From Sulfuricurvum sp. PC08-66 (GTDB taxonomy: Bacteria > Campylobacterota > Campylobacteria > Campylobacterales > Sulfurimonadaceae), in the NCBI GenBank assembly GCA_000830255.1, contig JQIT01000012.1, forward strand, positions 27,481 through 91,480: 64,000 bases of DNA, given 5' to 3'. Of this stretch, positions 53,717-62,176 are shown piece after piece (position 1 is the stretch's first letter; every line of letters starts with the position of its first letter). The translations under genes and the position numbers were made by a program. The notes beneath the pieces were generated by a model that was not told the DNA's origin, searched no databases, and saw only the letters and a program-made list of their open reading frames with translations.

Positions 53717-54902
53717 TCATATCTTCAAAGCTCTCACGTGCGCGAATAAGTCGATGCGCATCACCCTCGATTGCCACCTCTGCGGCACGACCACGTGTGT
53801 TGTAGTTGCTTGCCATGCTAAAACCATAGGCACCCGCACTGTGCACCACCAAAATATCGTTGTGTTGCATCGGTGGCAAGGGGACGTTTTTGCCTAGAAA
53901 ATCGCCGCTTTCACATACAGGGCCTACCACATCTGCATTGGTAGGCTCACCTGCTCGCTCTACTGCCTCGATACGATGATACGCTTTGTAAAGTGAAGGG
54001 CGCAAAAGGTCATTCATCGCGCCATCGATGACAACAAAACGGCGCGCTCCGCTCATTTTTTCGTACAACACACGCGTGAGCAAATAGCCATTGTTTGCCA
54101 CGATATAGCGTCCTGGTTCACAAATGATGGTCATATCGAGTCCCATCATCGTGCTCAAAATAGCTTGTGCATACTCCACAGGGTCGATAGTCGTCTCGTC
54201 GCTGTAGACCACACCGATTCCACCCCCAATATCGAAAAATTTAAGTTCGATTTTGACCGCTTGAAGCGTGCGTACCAAATTGGCCACAATGACTGCGGCT
54301 TCACGGATAGGTTCTAGTTGGGTGAGTTGCGAACCAATGTGGAAATGTATCCCCACAGGCTCCAATACGGGAGAGTTTTTAATATAGAGGTAGATGCGTT
54401 TTGCGGTCTCGATATCGACACCGAATTTATTCTCTTGCAAGCCTGTAGAGATATAGGGATGCGTTTTGGCATCGATATTGGGATTGACACGTACCGAAAG
54501 ACGCGCCACTTTGCCCATCGATTGGGCTACTTGCTCGATGCGGTACATCTCCGCTTCGCTCTCGATATTGATGAACAAAATATCGGCTTCTAGGGCTTGG
54601 CGAATCTCTTCGTCTTGTTTGCCCACGCCTGAAAAAATTATTTGATATTTGGGAATGCCAGCCAAAAGGGCACGCTTGACTTCGCCAATCGAGACACAAT
54701 CAGCACCTGCGCCCAATTTTGCCATGTGTGCAAGGGTAGAGAGATTTGAGTTGGCTTTGACAGCGTAAGCGATGATTGATTTTCGCGCTCTAAAAGCATT
54801 TTTGAGTTGATTGAAACGTGTCGTAATGCCATCAAAATCGTAGACATAAAGGGGAGTGCCATAGGTTTGCGCAAGTGTTGGCGCCAACGCGGAGATATTC
54901 AT
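53691..54902 (-). CDS. lysA: Diaminopimelate decarboxylase
   Basis: Start ATG 54900-54902 has GAGGA seven bases upstream, better than the TTG one codon before. The product is 403 residues. PLP binds the Lys in IIAYAVKANSNLS near 43-55; HFHIGSQLTQ near 190-199, GGGIGVVYSD near 226-235 and EPGRYIVANNG follow; the C-terminal CESGDFLG supplies the active-site Cys. It makes lysine from meso-diaminopimelate. It heads the lysA-HAD-pheA-hisC-fliF block; the 80-base gap upstream is where a promoter is likely (TAAAAT, minus, near 54924). Confidence 0.96.
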   Translation of the reverse strand: MNISALAPTLAQTYGTPLYVYDFDGITTRFNQLKNAFRARKSIIAYAVKANSNLSTLAHMAKLGAGADCVSIGEVKRALLAGIPKYQIIFSGVGKQDEEIRQALEADILFINIESEAEMYRIEQVAQSMGKVARLSVRVNPNIDAKTHPYISTGLQENKFGVDIETAKRIYLYIKNSPVLEPVGIHFHIGSQLTQLEPIREAAVIVANLVRTLQAVKIELKFFDIGGGIGVVYSDETTIDPVEYAQAILSTMMGLDMTIICEPGRYIVANNGYLLTRVLYEKMSGARRFVVIDGAMNDLLRPSLYKAYHRIEAVERAGEPTNADVVGPVCESGDFLGKNVPLPPMQHNDILVVHSAGAYGFSMASNYNTRGRAAEVAIEGDAHRLIRARESFEDMIANESKYL

Positions 54903-54985
54903 CAAAAATCCTCGGGAAATTTCATGGATTTTAGCGCACTGGTACCAAAAAAAAGTTTAATCAGACACCCCTGCAAGGGGGAATA

Positions 54986-56041
54986 TCACCCTTTCTTGTA
55001 GTACCACACAATCATTGCAGTAGTCACGACCAACGAGACAGGGAAAATAATCCCCCAATAGGGGGTAAAAGTCCCGCTGTGTGTAATACGCGCCAAGGCA
55101 AACAAAAATCCCCACGCTACCAACGTCCCTACAATCATCACAAACGTATTGAGCGCCAATCGAGAGTTTCGCGTCGTAATCGGCAAGAAAAAGAAGAACA
55201 TCACCACCAATGCAGGGGCGAAAAAGGGATAAATCACCATACTATAAAGCGAACTCAACACCTTGGCATCATCGAGCCCCTGCTCCTCCAAAAGCGCCAA
55301 CGCAATAAAAATATCATCGATGGAGTAGTGGACTTGTCCCTCATAAATGTGATTGAGAATATCGGGACGAAACCCCTCCAAAATCATCACATCTTTTTGT
55401 TCATAGAGTACCAAAGGGTCTTTGTGGAACTCCAAAAAGTGCTCTTTTCGCATGATTTGCGCCGTGGGTAGATACCATGCATTATCACGGTAATAGGCCT
55501 CTTTTGCATGCACAATTTCGATAATATCCTCATCGTTTTTACGAAAAACACGCACATCTTCCGCCTTGTAGACCGCTGGATAGAGGGTGGCGAAATGGAC
55601 ATAATAATTATTGTGCTTGAAAAAAAGGTCTCGCGTACTTCGAGAGAGTTTACCCTTGTCCGCGATGCTACGTACAAACTCTTCGGAGTAGGAGTAGCTC
55701 GTATTGTGCAGTGCAATATAGACAAGCGTCAAAAGAATCGCCACCGTAAAAAAGGGTCGCAACACCCGCTCTTTGGTGTAGCCAATGGCGTACAAAACCA
55801 CCAGCTCGTTGGAGCGAATAAGTGCCACTTTCGTAGCAATCATCGCCAAAACCAACGCCACAGGAAAGAGCACATCACTGGCAAAGAGCGTATTGTAGTA
55901 GACATAGAGGGTTCTTAAGTTGGCGGCATTGGGCAGCACTTTGCTCGCGCTCATGTAATCGAAGCCAACATAAAAAAGTATCAGCGAAATAAAAAGAACG
56001 ACAAAATTTCGCGAATATTTAAAGGCTATGTAGTTAAACAC
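54986..56041 (-). CDS. LPS export permease of the LptF/LptG (YjgP/YjgQ) family
   Basis: The product has 351 residues. Membrane helices are at about 13-30, 55-75 and 97-117, then a large periplasmic beta domain (about 120-260), then three more helices (about 262-345). This is the LptF/LptG layout. With LptB, these proteins pull lipopolysaccharide out of the inner membrane and pass it to LptC. Sequence alone does not tell F from G with confidence. The start overlaps the pth end by 8 bases; the order matches rplY-pth-permease in Campylobacter. Confidence 0.88.
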   Translation of the reverse strand: MFNYIAFKYSRNFVVLFISLILFYVGFDYMSASKVLPNAANLRTLYVYYNTLFASDVLFPVALVLAMIATKVALIRSNELVVLYAIGYTKERVLRPFFTVAILLTLVYIALHNTSYSYSEEFVRSIADKGKLSRSTRDLFFKHNNYYVHFATLYPAVYKAEDVRVFRKNDEDIIEIVHAKEAYYRDNAWYLPTAQIMRKEHFLEFHKDPLVLYEQKDVMILEGFRPDILNHIYEGQVHYSIDDIFIALALLEEQGLDDAKVLSSLYSMVIYPFFAPALVVMFFFFLPITTRNSRLALNTFVMIVGTLVAWGFLFALARITHSGTFTPYWGIIFPVSLVVTTAMIVWYYKKG

Positions 56042-56594
56042 GTTGCGGTGCCTCTTTTTGCGAGTAGCGTGAAGCTACGCGCTCCCAATCCATCCCATCC
56101 ATTGCCTCGATAGCCTCTCTGACTAATGCTATCCATTGGGGTAAAAAGAGGGCTTGCTCGGGGGTAAATTGCCCTAGCACAAAATCTGCCACACTCCCAA
56201 AGGTAGGTTTGCCTATACCCATGCGCACACGCACATAGTCACTGCCTATAAGCGCATCGAGAGATTTTAGCCCGTTGTGTCCCCCATGTCCGCCACCCTT
56301 TTTGAAGCGTATAGCTCCAAAAGGCAAATCCAAATCGTCGTGAATCACCACCACATCATCGATTTTGTAGTAGTGCTTGACCGCTAAAACACTTTGACCT
56401 GAGAGGTTCATGTAGGTGGTCGGTTTGAGATAGTAGTGTTTGGAAGTTTTGAAAAGTTCGCCTTGGAACTCTTTTTTGGTGATAGTTTGGGGAGATTGGG
56501 AGGCTAAAAGAGCGTCGATAACACCAAATCCGATGTTATGACGCGTAGTGGCATAGGCCGAGCCAGGGTTTCCTAGTCCGACAATCAATGCCAT
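56034..56594 (-). CDS. pth: Peptidyl-tRNA hydrolase
   Basis: The product has 186 residues. VGLGNPGSAYATTRHNIGFGV holds N10 or near and the catalytic His (about residue 20), and the KPTTYMNLSGQSV block and DLDLPFGAIRFKKGGGHGGHNGLKS are intact. It frees tRNA from prematurely released peptides. It lies 8 bases after rplY, a natural pairing of translation genes. Confidence 0.96.
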   Translation of the reverse strand: MALIVGLGNPGSAYATTRHNIGFGVIDALLASQSPQTITKKEFQGELFKTSKHYYLKPTTYMNLSGQSVLAVKHYYKIDDVVVIHDDLDLPFGAIRFKKGGGHGGHNGLKSLDALIGSDYVRVRMGIGKPTFGSVADFVLGQFTPEQALFLPQWIALVREAIEAMDGMDWERVASRYSQKEAPQRV

Positions 56595-56602
56595 CAGAAT
56601 AA

Positions 56603-57139
56603 CTACTTCGCTTTGATGATACCTACAACAGCGACACGATCATTATCCATAAATTGTGTACCCGCAGGTGCTTGTAGGTCACGAATCAATTTAGCATCAC
56701 CCAAATCCATCTCTGTAACATCGATAACCAATGCCGCAGGCATCGCTTCGATAGCACCACGCAAACGTAAACGACGTTTAGAAATGTGCAACATACCTTT
56801 GTTTTTCAAACCAACAGGTGTACCTGAAGTTGTTACAGGTACCAAATAATCTGTTACATACCCTTTTGGGGCTACTTGCAAATCTACGTGAACCAAGTCA
56901 CCTGTTATTGGGTGAGATTGGTACTCTTTGACGACTACATCGATAGTTTTACCACCGACTTTGATACCAAATGCGAGGCTCTCTTTATTGCGAACAGCAC
57001 GGATATAATCGTTGTTTTTAAACGCGGCATTGATATTCTCAAAACCTTTTCCGTAAATGTTTGCAATTAGATAACCATCGCGGCGAAGTGCTTTTACAGC
57101 ACCCTTTGTGCTACTCTCTCTAACGATACCTTCTAGCAT
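56603..57139 (-). CDS. rplY: 50S ribosomal protein L25 (CTC form)
   Basis: The product has 178 residues, the long TL5/CTC type. An N-terminal 5S rRNA-binding L25 domain (about 1-90, with VVKEYQSHPITGDLVHVD) is followed by the C-terminal beta domain (about 95-178, with PVGLKNKGMLHISKRRLRLRG). AAAGGA lies upstream of ATG. It starts the rplY-pth-lptF/G run, with a promoter just upstream. Confidence 0.95.
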   Translation of the reverse strand: MLEGIVRESSTKGAVKALRRDGYLIANIYGKGFENINAAFKNNDYIRAVRNKESLAFGIKVGGKTIDVVVKEYQSHPITGDLVHVDLQVAPKGYVTDYLVPVTTSGTPVGLKNKGMLHISKRRLRLRGAIEAMPAALVIDVTEMDLGDAKLIRDLQAPAGTQFMDNDRVAVVGIIKAK

Positions 57140-57170
57140 GGATGTCCTTTTGACGATAAAATGAAGCGCG

Positions 57171-57176
57171 ATTGTA
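57171..57176 (-). promoter_or_regulatory. -10 box for rplY-pth
   Basis: TACAAT on the minus strand, in GCTACAATCGCG, lies 32 bases before the rplY ATG, in the gap that follows the pilT-like gene. An AT-rich tract (AAATCAAATAATC) lies upstream in the -35 region. Confidence 0.5.
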
Positions 57177-57208
57177 GCAAAACGATTATTTGATTTTGCT
57201 TTAAGGAA

Positions 57209-58405
57209 TTACAATTTCAAATCAAACACATCTTCATCGTTGACGCTAGGGTTTGCTTTTATCTCTTGTGAGACACGATTGAGTGCCTCACCCAAGCCTG
57301 CCATTTTGAGCTTCATATCCGAAGGTGAGGTAGCGTGACGCAACGCCTCCTCTTTGGTAATGACACCCTCAAAATAGATATCCAACAATGCTTGATCGAA
57401 GGTCTGCGTTTTGTAGTTGGATTTACCCGCTTCCAGCGTCTCTACAATCTCATAATCTTTGTTTTCCAAAATGAGCTGAGAGATACGGGGTGTATTGAGA
57501 AGCACCTCGATAGCGGCGCGTCTGCCACCCTCTTTGGTCACTACTAGTCGTTGTGAAAGCACAGCACGAAGTGTCGAGGAGAGCGTGGTACGAATGCGAT
57601 TTTGCTCTTGGCTTGGGAAAAGCGAGATGATGCGATTGATGGTCTCTTTGGTATCCATCGTGTGCAACGTCGAGAAGACCAAATGCCCTGTATCTGCCGC
57701 ATGCAACGCTATTTCGATAGTCTCCAAATCGCGCATCTCTCCCACCAAAATAATATCGGGGTCTTCACGTAGTGCCGCACGCAAAGCATTGGAAAAACTT
57801 ATCGTATCTTGACCGATGTTGCGTTGGTTGACGATGCTTTGACGATCTTTGTGGACAAACTCGATAGGGTCTTCGATAGTGATGATGTGTTTGCGCATTG
57901 TACGATTGATTTTGTCTATCATCGAGGCTAATGTGGTCGATTTTCCGCTTCCTGTCACCCCCGTCACGAGAACCAATCCACGCTCTAGCGCACACAAATC
58001 GTGCAATATTGCAGGCAAATTGAGCTCATCGATATTGAGAATTTTGACAGGAATGATGCGAAAAACCGCCGAAACACCCTCCATCTGCCAAAAAATATTG
58101 ACACGAAAACGGGTATTTTCATCGTAGGGGTAGACCAAATCTAGCTCTTTTTCACGTGCAAACTCCCCAAATCGACTACGCAAAAGCTCTTTGGCAAAGA
58201 GCAGCGCCTCCTCTTTGGAAAAAATCTCACCCGAAAGCGGAATAATCTCGCCGTTGATACGCGCGCGAATTTGGGCATTGGCTTTGACATGCAAGTCCGA
58301 CCCTTTTGCCAAAATCATACGTTTGAGGTAGCCTCTGATTTTATTCAAGGTCTCAAACGTTAGCTCGCTTACATTTACGCTCGTGGTCGACGACGAGGGT
58401 TCCAT
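57209..58405 (-). CDS. pilT: PilT/PilU-type twitching-motility ATPase
   Basis: The product has 398 residues, longer than PilT (about 345) and closer to PilU. Walker A GVTGSGKST is at 149-157, the Asp box IEDPIEF near 177-183, Walker B IILVGEMRDLETIE near 218-231 and the His box HTMDTKETINR near 250. The N-terminal domain begins with a GSDLHVKANA segment near 35-44 typical of secretion ATPases. The extra length is at both ends. It powers pilus retraction or a related secretion machine. No pilin or assembly gene is in the window; it is paired with tal 3 bases upstream. Confidence 0.88.
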   Translation of the reverse strand: MEPSSSTTSVNVSELTFETLNKIRGYLKRMILAKGSDLHVKANAQIRARINGEIIPLSGEIFSKEEALLFAKELLRSRFGEFAREKELDLVYPYDENTRFRVNIFWQMEGVSAVFRIIPVKILNIDELNLPAILHDLCALERGLVLVTGVTGSGKSTTLASMIDKINRTMRKHIITIEDPIEFVHKDRQSIVNQRNIGQDTISFSNALRAALREDPDIILVGEMRDLETIEIALHAADTGHLVFSTLHTMDTKETINRIISLFPSQEQNRIRTTLSSTLRAVLSQRLVVTKEGGRRAAIEVLLNTPRISQLILENKDYEIVETLEAGKSNYKTQTFDQALLDIYFEGVITKEEALRHATSPSDMKLKMAGLGEALNRVSQEIKANPSVNDEDVFDLKL

Positions 58406-58408
58406 GCT

Positions 58409-59389
58409 CTACTCCAATGCAGTTAAAATCGCGGCAAACGCCTCTTCAAACGCTACTAATCCCTCTTGTTTGAGCTTGACCAACTCTTTGTCAAGTGCAA
58501 TGTCATACTCCAAAAGCGTCGCAAAAAAGTCTGTAATCTCCTCTTTTGACAGGGGCAAAGCCATCTCAGTTTGACCGTTGGCAACAAACGCCTCGATAGT
58601 CTCTAGGGGTGCCGTATTGACGCTGTTGGGAGCCAAAAGGTTATCGACATAGTAGGAGGTGATAAGGGTATTCCCTTTGACCCCTGTACTTGCAAAGAGG
58701 ATGCGATTGTTTTTGACTTGCATCTTTTCGATAGCGTTATAAATATAGGCAGCGTTGGTAATCCCTGCTTGTGCTTGCAGTTCATGGGGCAATTTGGCAT
58801 CGATGGCGCGGTCTAGACGAGAGACAAAGACGGAGATAACCGTATCGACTTTCGCGGTGGTTTGCTCTTGACCCTTGGCAAAAGCACGCGCACACGAAAG
58901 CGCCTCGGAGAGTGAAAAAATAAGTGTCGCATTGACATTAATTCCTTGCGCTACCAACGTCTCCATCGCCACATAGCCCGCCTCTGTAGCAGGAATTTTT
59001 ATCATAACGTTTGGCTGTCCGATAGTGGCAAAAAGGCGTTTGCCCTCCTCGATAGTCGCTTTGGCATCATTCGCCAATGTAGGGTCTACCTCGATACTCA
59101 CATACCCATCATCGCCTCTCTCATAACAGCCGAGTAACTCTTGCGCGGCGGCTTTGATATCCTCAGTTGCCAACATCTCATAGATAGCTTTGGGGGAGAT
59201 TTTGCCACGGTAGGTTTCGATAATTTGCGTATAAGCAGGTGAAGTTGTAAAAGCGTTTTTAAAAATCGCTGGATTGCTCGTAGCACCGTTGATAATGCCC
59301 TTTGCAATGAGTTCGCGCATTGTGCTAGCAATAAAATGGCGCTCGATAAAATCGACCCACAACGAAAATTTTGACGCTTCTAGATACAT
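58409..59389 (-). CDS. tal: Transaldolase
   Basis: The product has 326 residues, matching the longer transaldolases of Campylobacter type. The N-terminal KGIINGATSNPAIF near 31-44 is the substrate Ser/Thr-Asn-Pro block, and the Schiff-base lysine is in PNVMIKIPATEAG near 129-141. Later SVFVSRLDRAIDAKL and the ILFASTGVKG strand complete the barrel. It transfers dihydroxyacetone units between sugar phosphates in the non-oxidative pentose phosphate pathway. Confidence 0.95.
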   Translation of the reverse strand: MYLEASKFSLWVDFIERHFIASTMRELIAKGIINGATSNPAIFKNAFTTSPAYTQIIETYRGKISPKAIYEMLATEDIKAAAQELLGCYERGDDGYVSIEVDPTLANDAKATIEEGKRLFATIGQPNVMIKIPATEAGYVAMETLVAQGINVNATLIFSLSEALSCARAFAKGQEQTTAKVDTVISVFVSRLDRAIDAKLPHELQAQAGITNAAYIYNAIEKMQVKNNRILFASTGVKGNTLITSYYVDNLLAPNSVNTAPLETIEAFVANGQTEMALPLSKEEITDFFATLLEYDIALDKELVKLKQEGLVAFEEAFAAILTALE

Positions 59390-59416
59390 CGATGAAACCC
59401 TCTATTTTTGGCGCAG

Positions 59417-59445
59417 AGTATAACGAAATTGTGTCGCGATTGTAA
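59417..59445 (-). promoter_or_regulatory. Sigma70-type promoter for tal-pilT
   Basis: On the minus strand TTACAA (59440-59445) and TATACT (59417-59422) are separated by exactly 17 bases, a good -35/-10 pair, in the gap between the Na/Pi transporter gene and tal. It would give a leader of about 20 bases. Confidence 0.6.
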
Positions 59446-59450
59446 CCCTA

Positions 59451-61106
59451 TTAGAGCACTTTTTCCTCAGGCGCGTGTGGGAACATCATCTCTACCGCAC
59501 TGCACAATGCATTGGTCGCTAGATAAAAGGCTTGATTGACGTTGAGCATGATGGCGACACTCTGTTTGTCCATCGCGTGGGATTGAAACCCTTGGGTGAT
59601 ATGCTTGATGAGAAAATCGTGCTCTTGGGTAGCTGCACGCAACATTGCACTTACATCCAGCTCTTTTTCGCCCTTGACCCCTTCGACCAATTCACGGAAG
59701 AAGAGTATGGCGGTAGTACGCAACCGTGTATAGAGTTGCAACGCCCATTCACCTTCGAGTGCCGCAATATGGTCCATGTTGCGATAGATATCTTTGTAAA
59801 TTTTACTCGCATACGCAAGCTGCTCTACACTGTGCAGCAAGGCATCGAGGGTTTTGGAATCTTTTTCGTTGAGCTGATGTTGCGTGACACTGTTGAGAAA
59901 TGCGATAACGCCCATCTCGATATCACGATTTTTTTCATACGCTTTTTGGAAGTCAAAGGTAATAGGCTCAGGGTTTTTCGCCAAAATAGTCTGCACGTCG
60001 ATTTTGGTTTTGAGCACCTCTGCGGGCTGGACATTGGAGATAAGTAGCCCAAATTTGACGACATTTTTCAAGAGCCGCACGCTCTCTTTTTGCGTCCCCA
60101 AAATAGCCACATCAATAATCGCAGGGTCGATGTTGTGAATATACTTCATCACCGTCACTTCAGGTGTAGCAAAACGACGTGAGACCATAGTGTGAATACG
60201 CTCTATAAAAGGAGTCAGCATCATCACGCCCAATAGATTGAAGACGGTATGGAAAAGCGCAAAAGCGATAATAGGCATCGTTGCTACCGAAACAACACTG
60301 TCGATAAGCGCCACGATGGGATAAAAAAGGGCAATTGCCACGACTGCTGTAATGACATTGAACCCTACGTGCACAATTGCCAAACGTTTTTTGTCATTGG
60401 AGCTTCCCAACGCACCCAATACAATAGTCATCGTCGTACCGACATTTGAGCCAATGGCTACCATCGCCGCTTGCTCGAAGCTAATCGCCCCTGCGCTCAA
60501 CGTCGAAAGTGCGATGGCTGTCACCGCAGAGCTTGACTGAATAATCGCGGTCAAAAAGAGCCCTACAAAGACATAGATAAGAATCCAGCTCTGCTTGAAG
60601 GTGGTCAAATCGACATCTTTGGTCAGCCCTTCGATAGCCTCTTTCATGATGTCCAATCCAAAAAAGAGTAGCCCAAACCCTACGAACGTTTGCATGATAG
60701 CCGACACGCGCGGACGACTCGAAAAGAGCAGTGTCAAAAGCGAGGCAATCCCCATAATTAAAAGTGAAAAGCCTCCGATAGAGACCTTGAATCCTAGCAG
60801 TGCCACAATCCATGCCGTCATCGTCGTACCGATATTGGCACCGAAGATGATACCGATACCGCTTTTGAGTGTGATGAGTTGCGCACTGATAAACGAAAGC
60901 GTCATCAACGCTATCACCGATGAGCTTTGCAATACCGCCGTAGAGACGACCCCTGTCACAAGGGCTTTGGGTGTGGTGCTTGTAAAGTTACGCAAAAGCT
61001 TTTTGAATTGATTGCCTGCTGCTAATTTGAGTGCCTCTTCCATGATGTGCATCCCAAACAGAAATAGCCCCAAGCCAGCTAGGGCATCTAAAATCATCAT
61101 TGTCAT
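59451..61106 (-). CDS. Na+/phosphate cotransporter with PhoU-like tail
   Basis: The product has 551 residues. Eight or nine hydrophobic helices in two inverted halves carry the NptA/PNaS signature twice: LQSSSVIALMTLSF near 60-73 and IQSSSAVTAIALSTLS near 190-205. GANIGTTMTAW and GSNVGTTMTIVLG are also duplicated. The C-terminal 200 residues are soluble and helical, like PhoU, probably a regulatory part. It imports phosphate with Na+, fitting the sodium economy hinted at by nhaA and oadB. It follows the 61120-61416 gene by 13 bases. Confidence 0.9.
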   Translation of the reverse strand: MTMMILDALAGLGLFLFGMHIMEEALKLAAGNQFKKLLRNFTSTTPKALVTGVVSTAVLQSSSVIALMTLSFISAQLITLKSGIGIIFGANIGTTMTAWIVALLGFKVSIGGFSLLIMGIASLLTLLFSSRPRVSAIMQTFVGFGLLFFGLDIMKEAIEGLTKDVDLTTFKQSWILIYVFVGLFLTAIIQSSSAVTAIALSTLSAGAISFEQAAMVAIGSNVGTTMTIVLGALGSSNDKKRLAIVHVGFNVITAVVAIALFYPIVALIDSVVSVATMPIIAFALFHTVFNLLGVMMLTPFIERIHTMVSRRFATPEVTVMKYIHNIDPAIIDVAILGTQKESVRLLKNVVKFGLLISNVQPAEVLKTKIDVQTILAKNPEPITFDFQKAYEKNRDIEMGVIAFLNSVTQHQLNEKDSKTLDALLHSVEQLAYASKIYKDIYRNMDHIAALEGEWALQLYTRLRTTAILFFRELVEGVKGEKELDVSAMLRAATQEHDFLIKHITQGFQSHAMDKQSVAIMLNVNQAFYLATNALCSAVEMMFPHAPEEKVL

Positions 61107-61119
61107 CTATATTATTTTC

Positions 61120-61416
61120 TCAATCCGCCAATTTGTATATGAGTCGTCCTACCAACTCCATGTAGAGAGACTTTTTGTGTGCTTCTATCACATCTGAGTG
61201 CGCGAAAGTAAAGTTTTGCACTGCACGGTCAAGCTGCTCCTCTCCATGAATAGGCATCAACATCTGCTCCATTGCCGCCATGCGAGTCAGTAGTGCATCG
61301 AACTCTTCACGGGCACTCTCACTGCTCACTTGACCCAAAATATCCCAATATTTTGAGGCAGGAGTTCCTCCAAAAATATCCTCTTCATCTTCGAAAAGTG
61401 CTTCGTATTTCGCCAT
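61120..61416 (-). CDS. Small cytoplasmic protein of unknown function
   Basis: The product has 98 residues, acidic at the N-terminus (ALFEDEEDIFGG) and helical after that, with no signal or membrane segment and no motif I recognise. GGAGTC precedes ATG. It is cotranscribed with the Na/Pi transporter, so a link to phosphate transport is possible but unproven. Confidence 0.7.
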   Translation of the reverse strand: MAKYEALFEDEEDIFGGTPASKYWDILGQVSSESAREEFDALLTRMAAMEQMLMPIHGEEQLDRAVQNFTFAHSDVIEAHKKSLYMELVGRLIYKLAD

Positions 61417-61486
61417 TATCGACTCCTTTTTTGGGGCAAATCATAGCGTATTGTTACAGCAAACCGTCGATTAACCATCTAAACAC

Positions 61487-61492
61487 TATAAT
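61487..61492 (+). promoter_or_regulatory. -10 box for the carbonic anhydrase-SulP operon
   Basis: TATAAT on the plus strand lies 30 bases before the carbonic anhydrase ATG in the 105-base divergent gap. A TATGAT on the opposite strand (61440-61445) is a candidate for the 61120-61416 gene. Confidence 0.5.
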
Positions 61493-61521
61493 TTTGCCCA
61501 CCCCAAACGAAGGAAAGCACA

Positions 61522-62166
61522 ATGATGACCAACGAGCTTCTCGAAGGCAATGAGACTTTTGTCAAAACCTACTTCAAAAAACACGAAAAAGAGCTTCTCG
61601 ATTTGGCCAAAAATGGGCAACACCCCAAGGCACTCTTCATAGGGTGCGCCGATTCACGCATCCTGCCCAATCTCATCACCCAATCAGACCCAGGGGATTT
61701 GTTCGTTTTGCGCAATGTAGGCAATTTTGTCGCGCCTTACCGCCCCGATGAGGATTTTCACGCGATGGCGGCAGGTATCGAGTACGCCGTAGCGGCACTC
61801 AACGTCCAAGAGATTATTATCTGTGGACACACCCAATGCGGTGCCATCTCAGCTCTCTACTCCAATTTCGAAGAGCAACCCTTCATCCATACACGCAAAT
61901 GGCTCTCTCTAGGCAAAAAAGCTAAACAAGCAGCGCAATTGGCGCTGGGCAGAGAGGCAAAGCTTGACGATTTGCTACGCTTGACCGAAAAATTTTCTAT
62001 CATCTCTCAAATCGAGCATCTCCTCACCTATCCGCTGGTCAAAGAGCGTGTCGATAATGGTACTTTGTATGTACACGGCTGGCTCTACTACGTCGAAAAT
62101 GGGCTTATCGAGTACTATGACCCCGATGACTCAAGCTTCAAGTCTCTCCACGACTTAGAAGCGTAG
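61522..62166 (+). CDS. Beta-class carbonic anhydrase
   Basis: The product has 214 residues with GAAGGAAAG before ATG. Zinc ligands are C42, H103 and C106 (GCADSRI near 41-47 and CGHTQCGA near 101-108), with the D44-R46 dyad intact. RNVGNFVAPY near 64-73 and the GIEYAV helix are standard. It interconverts CO2 and bicarbonate. There is no signal peptide, so it is cytoplasmic. It is followed after 10 bases by a SulP transporter on the same strand, which points to inorganic-carbon uptake. Confidence 0.95.
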   Translation: MMTNELLEGNETFVKTYFKKHEKELLDLAKNGQHPKALFIGCADSRILPNLITQSDPGDLFVLRNVGNFVAPYRPDEDFHAMAAGIEYAVAALNVQEIIICGHTQCGAISALYSNFEEQPFIHTRKWLSLGKKAKQAAQLALGREAKLDDLLRLTEKFSIISQIEHLLTYPLVKERVDNGTLYVHGWLYYVENGLIEYYDPDDSSFKSLHDLEA

Positions 62167-62176
62167 AGGTACAACC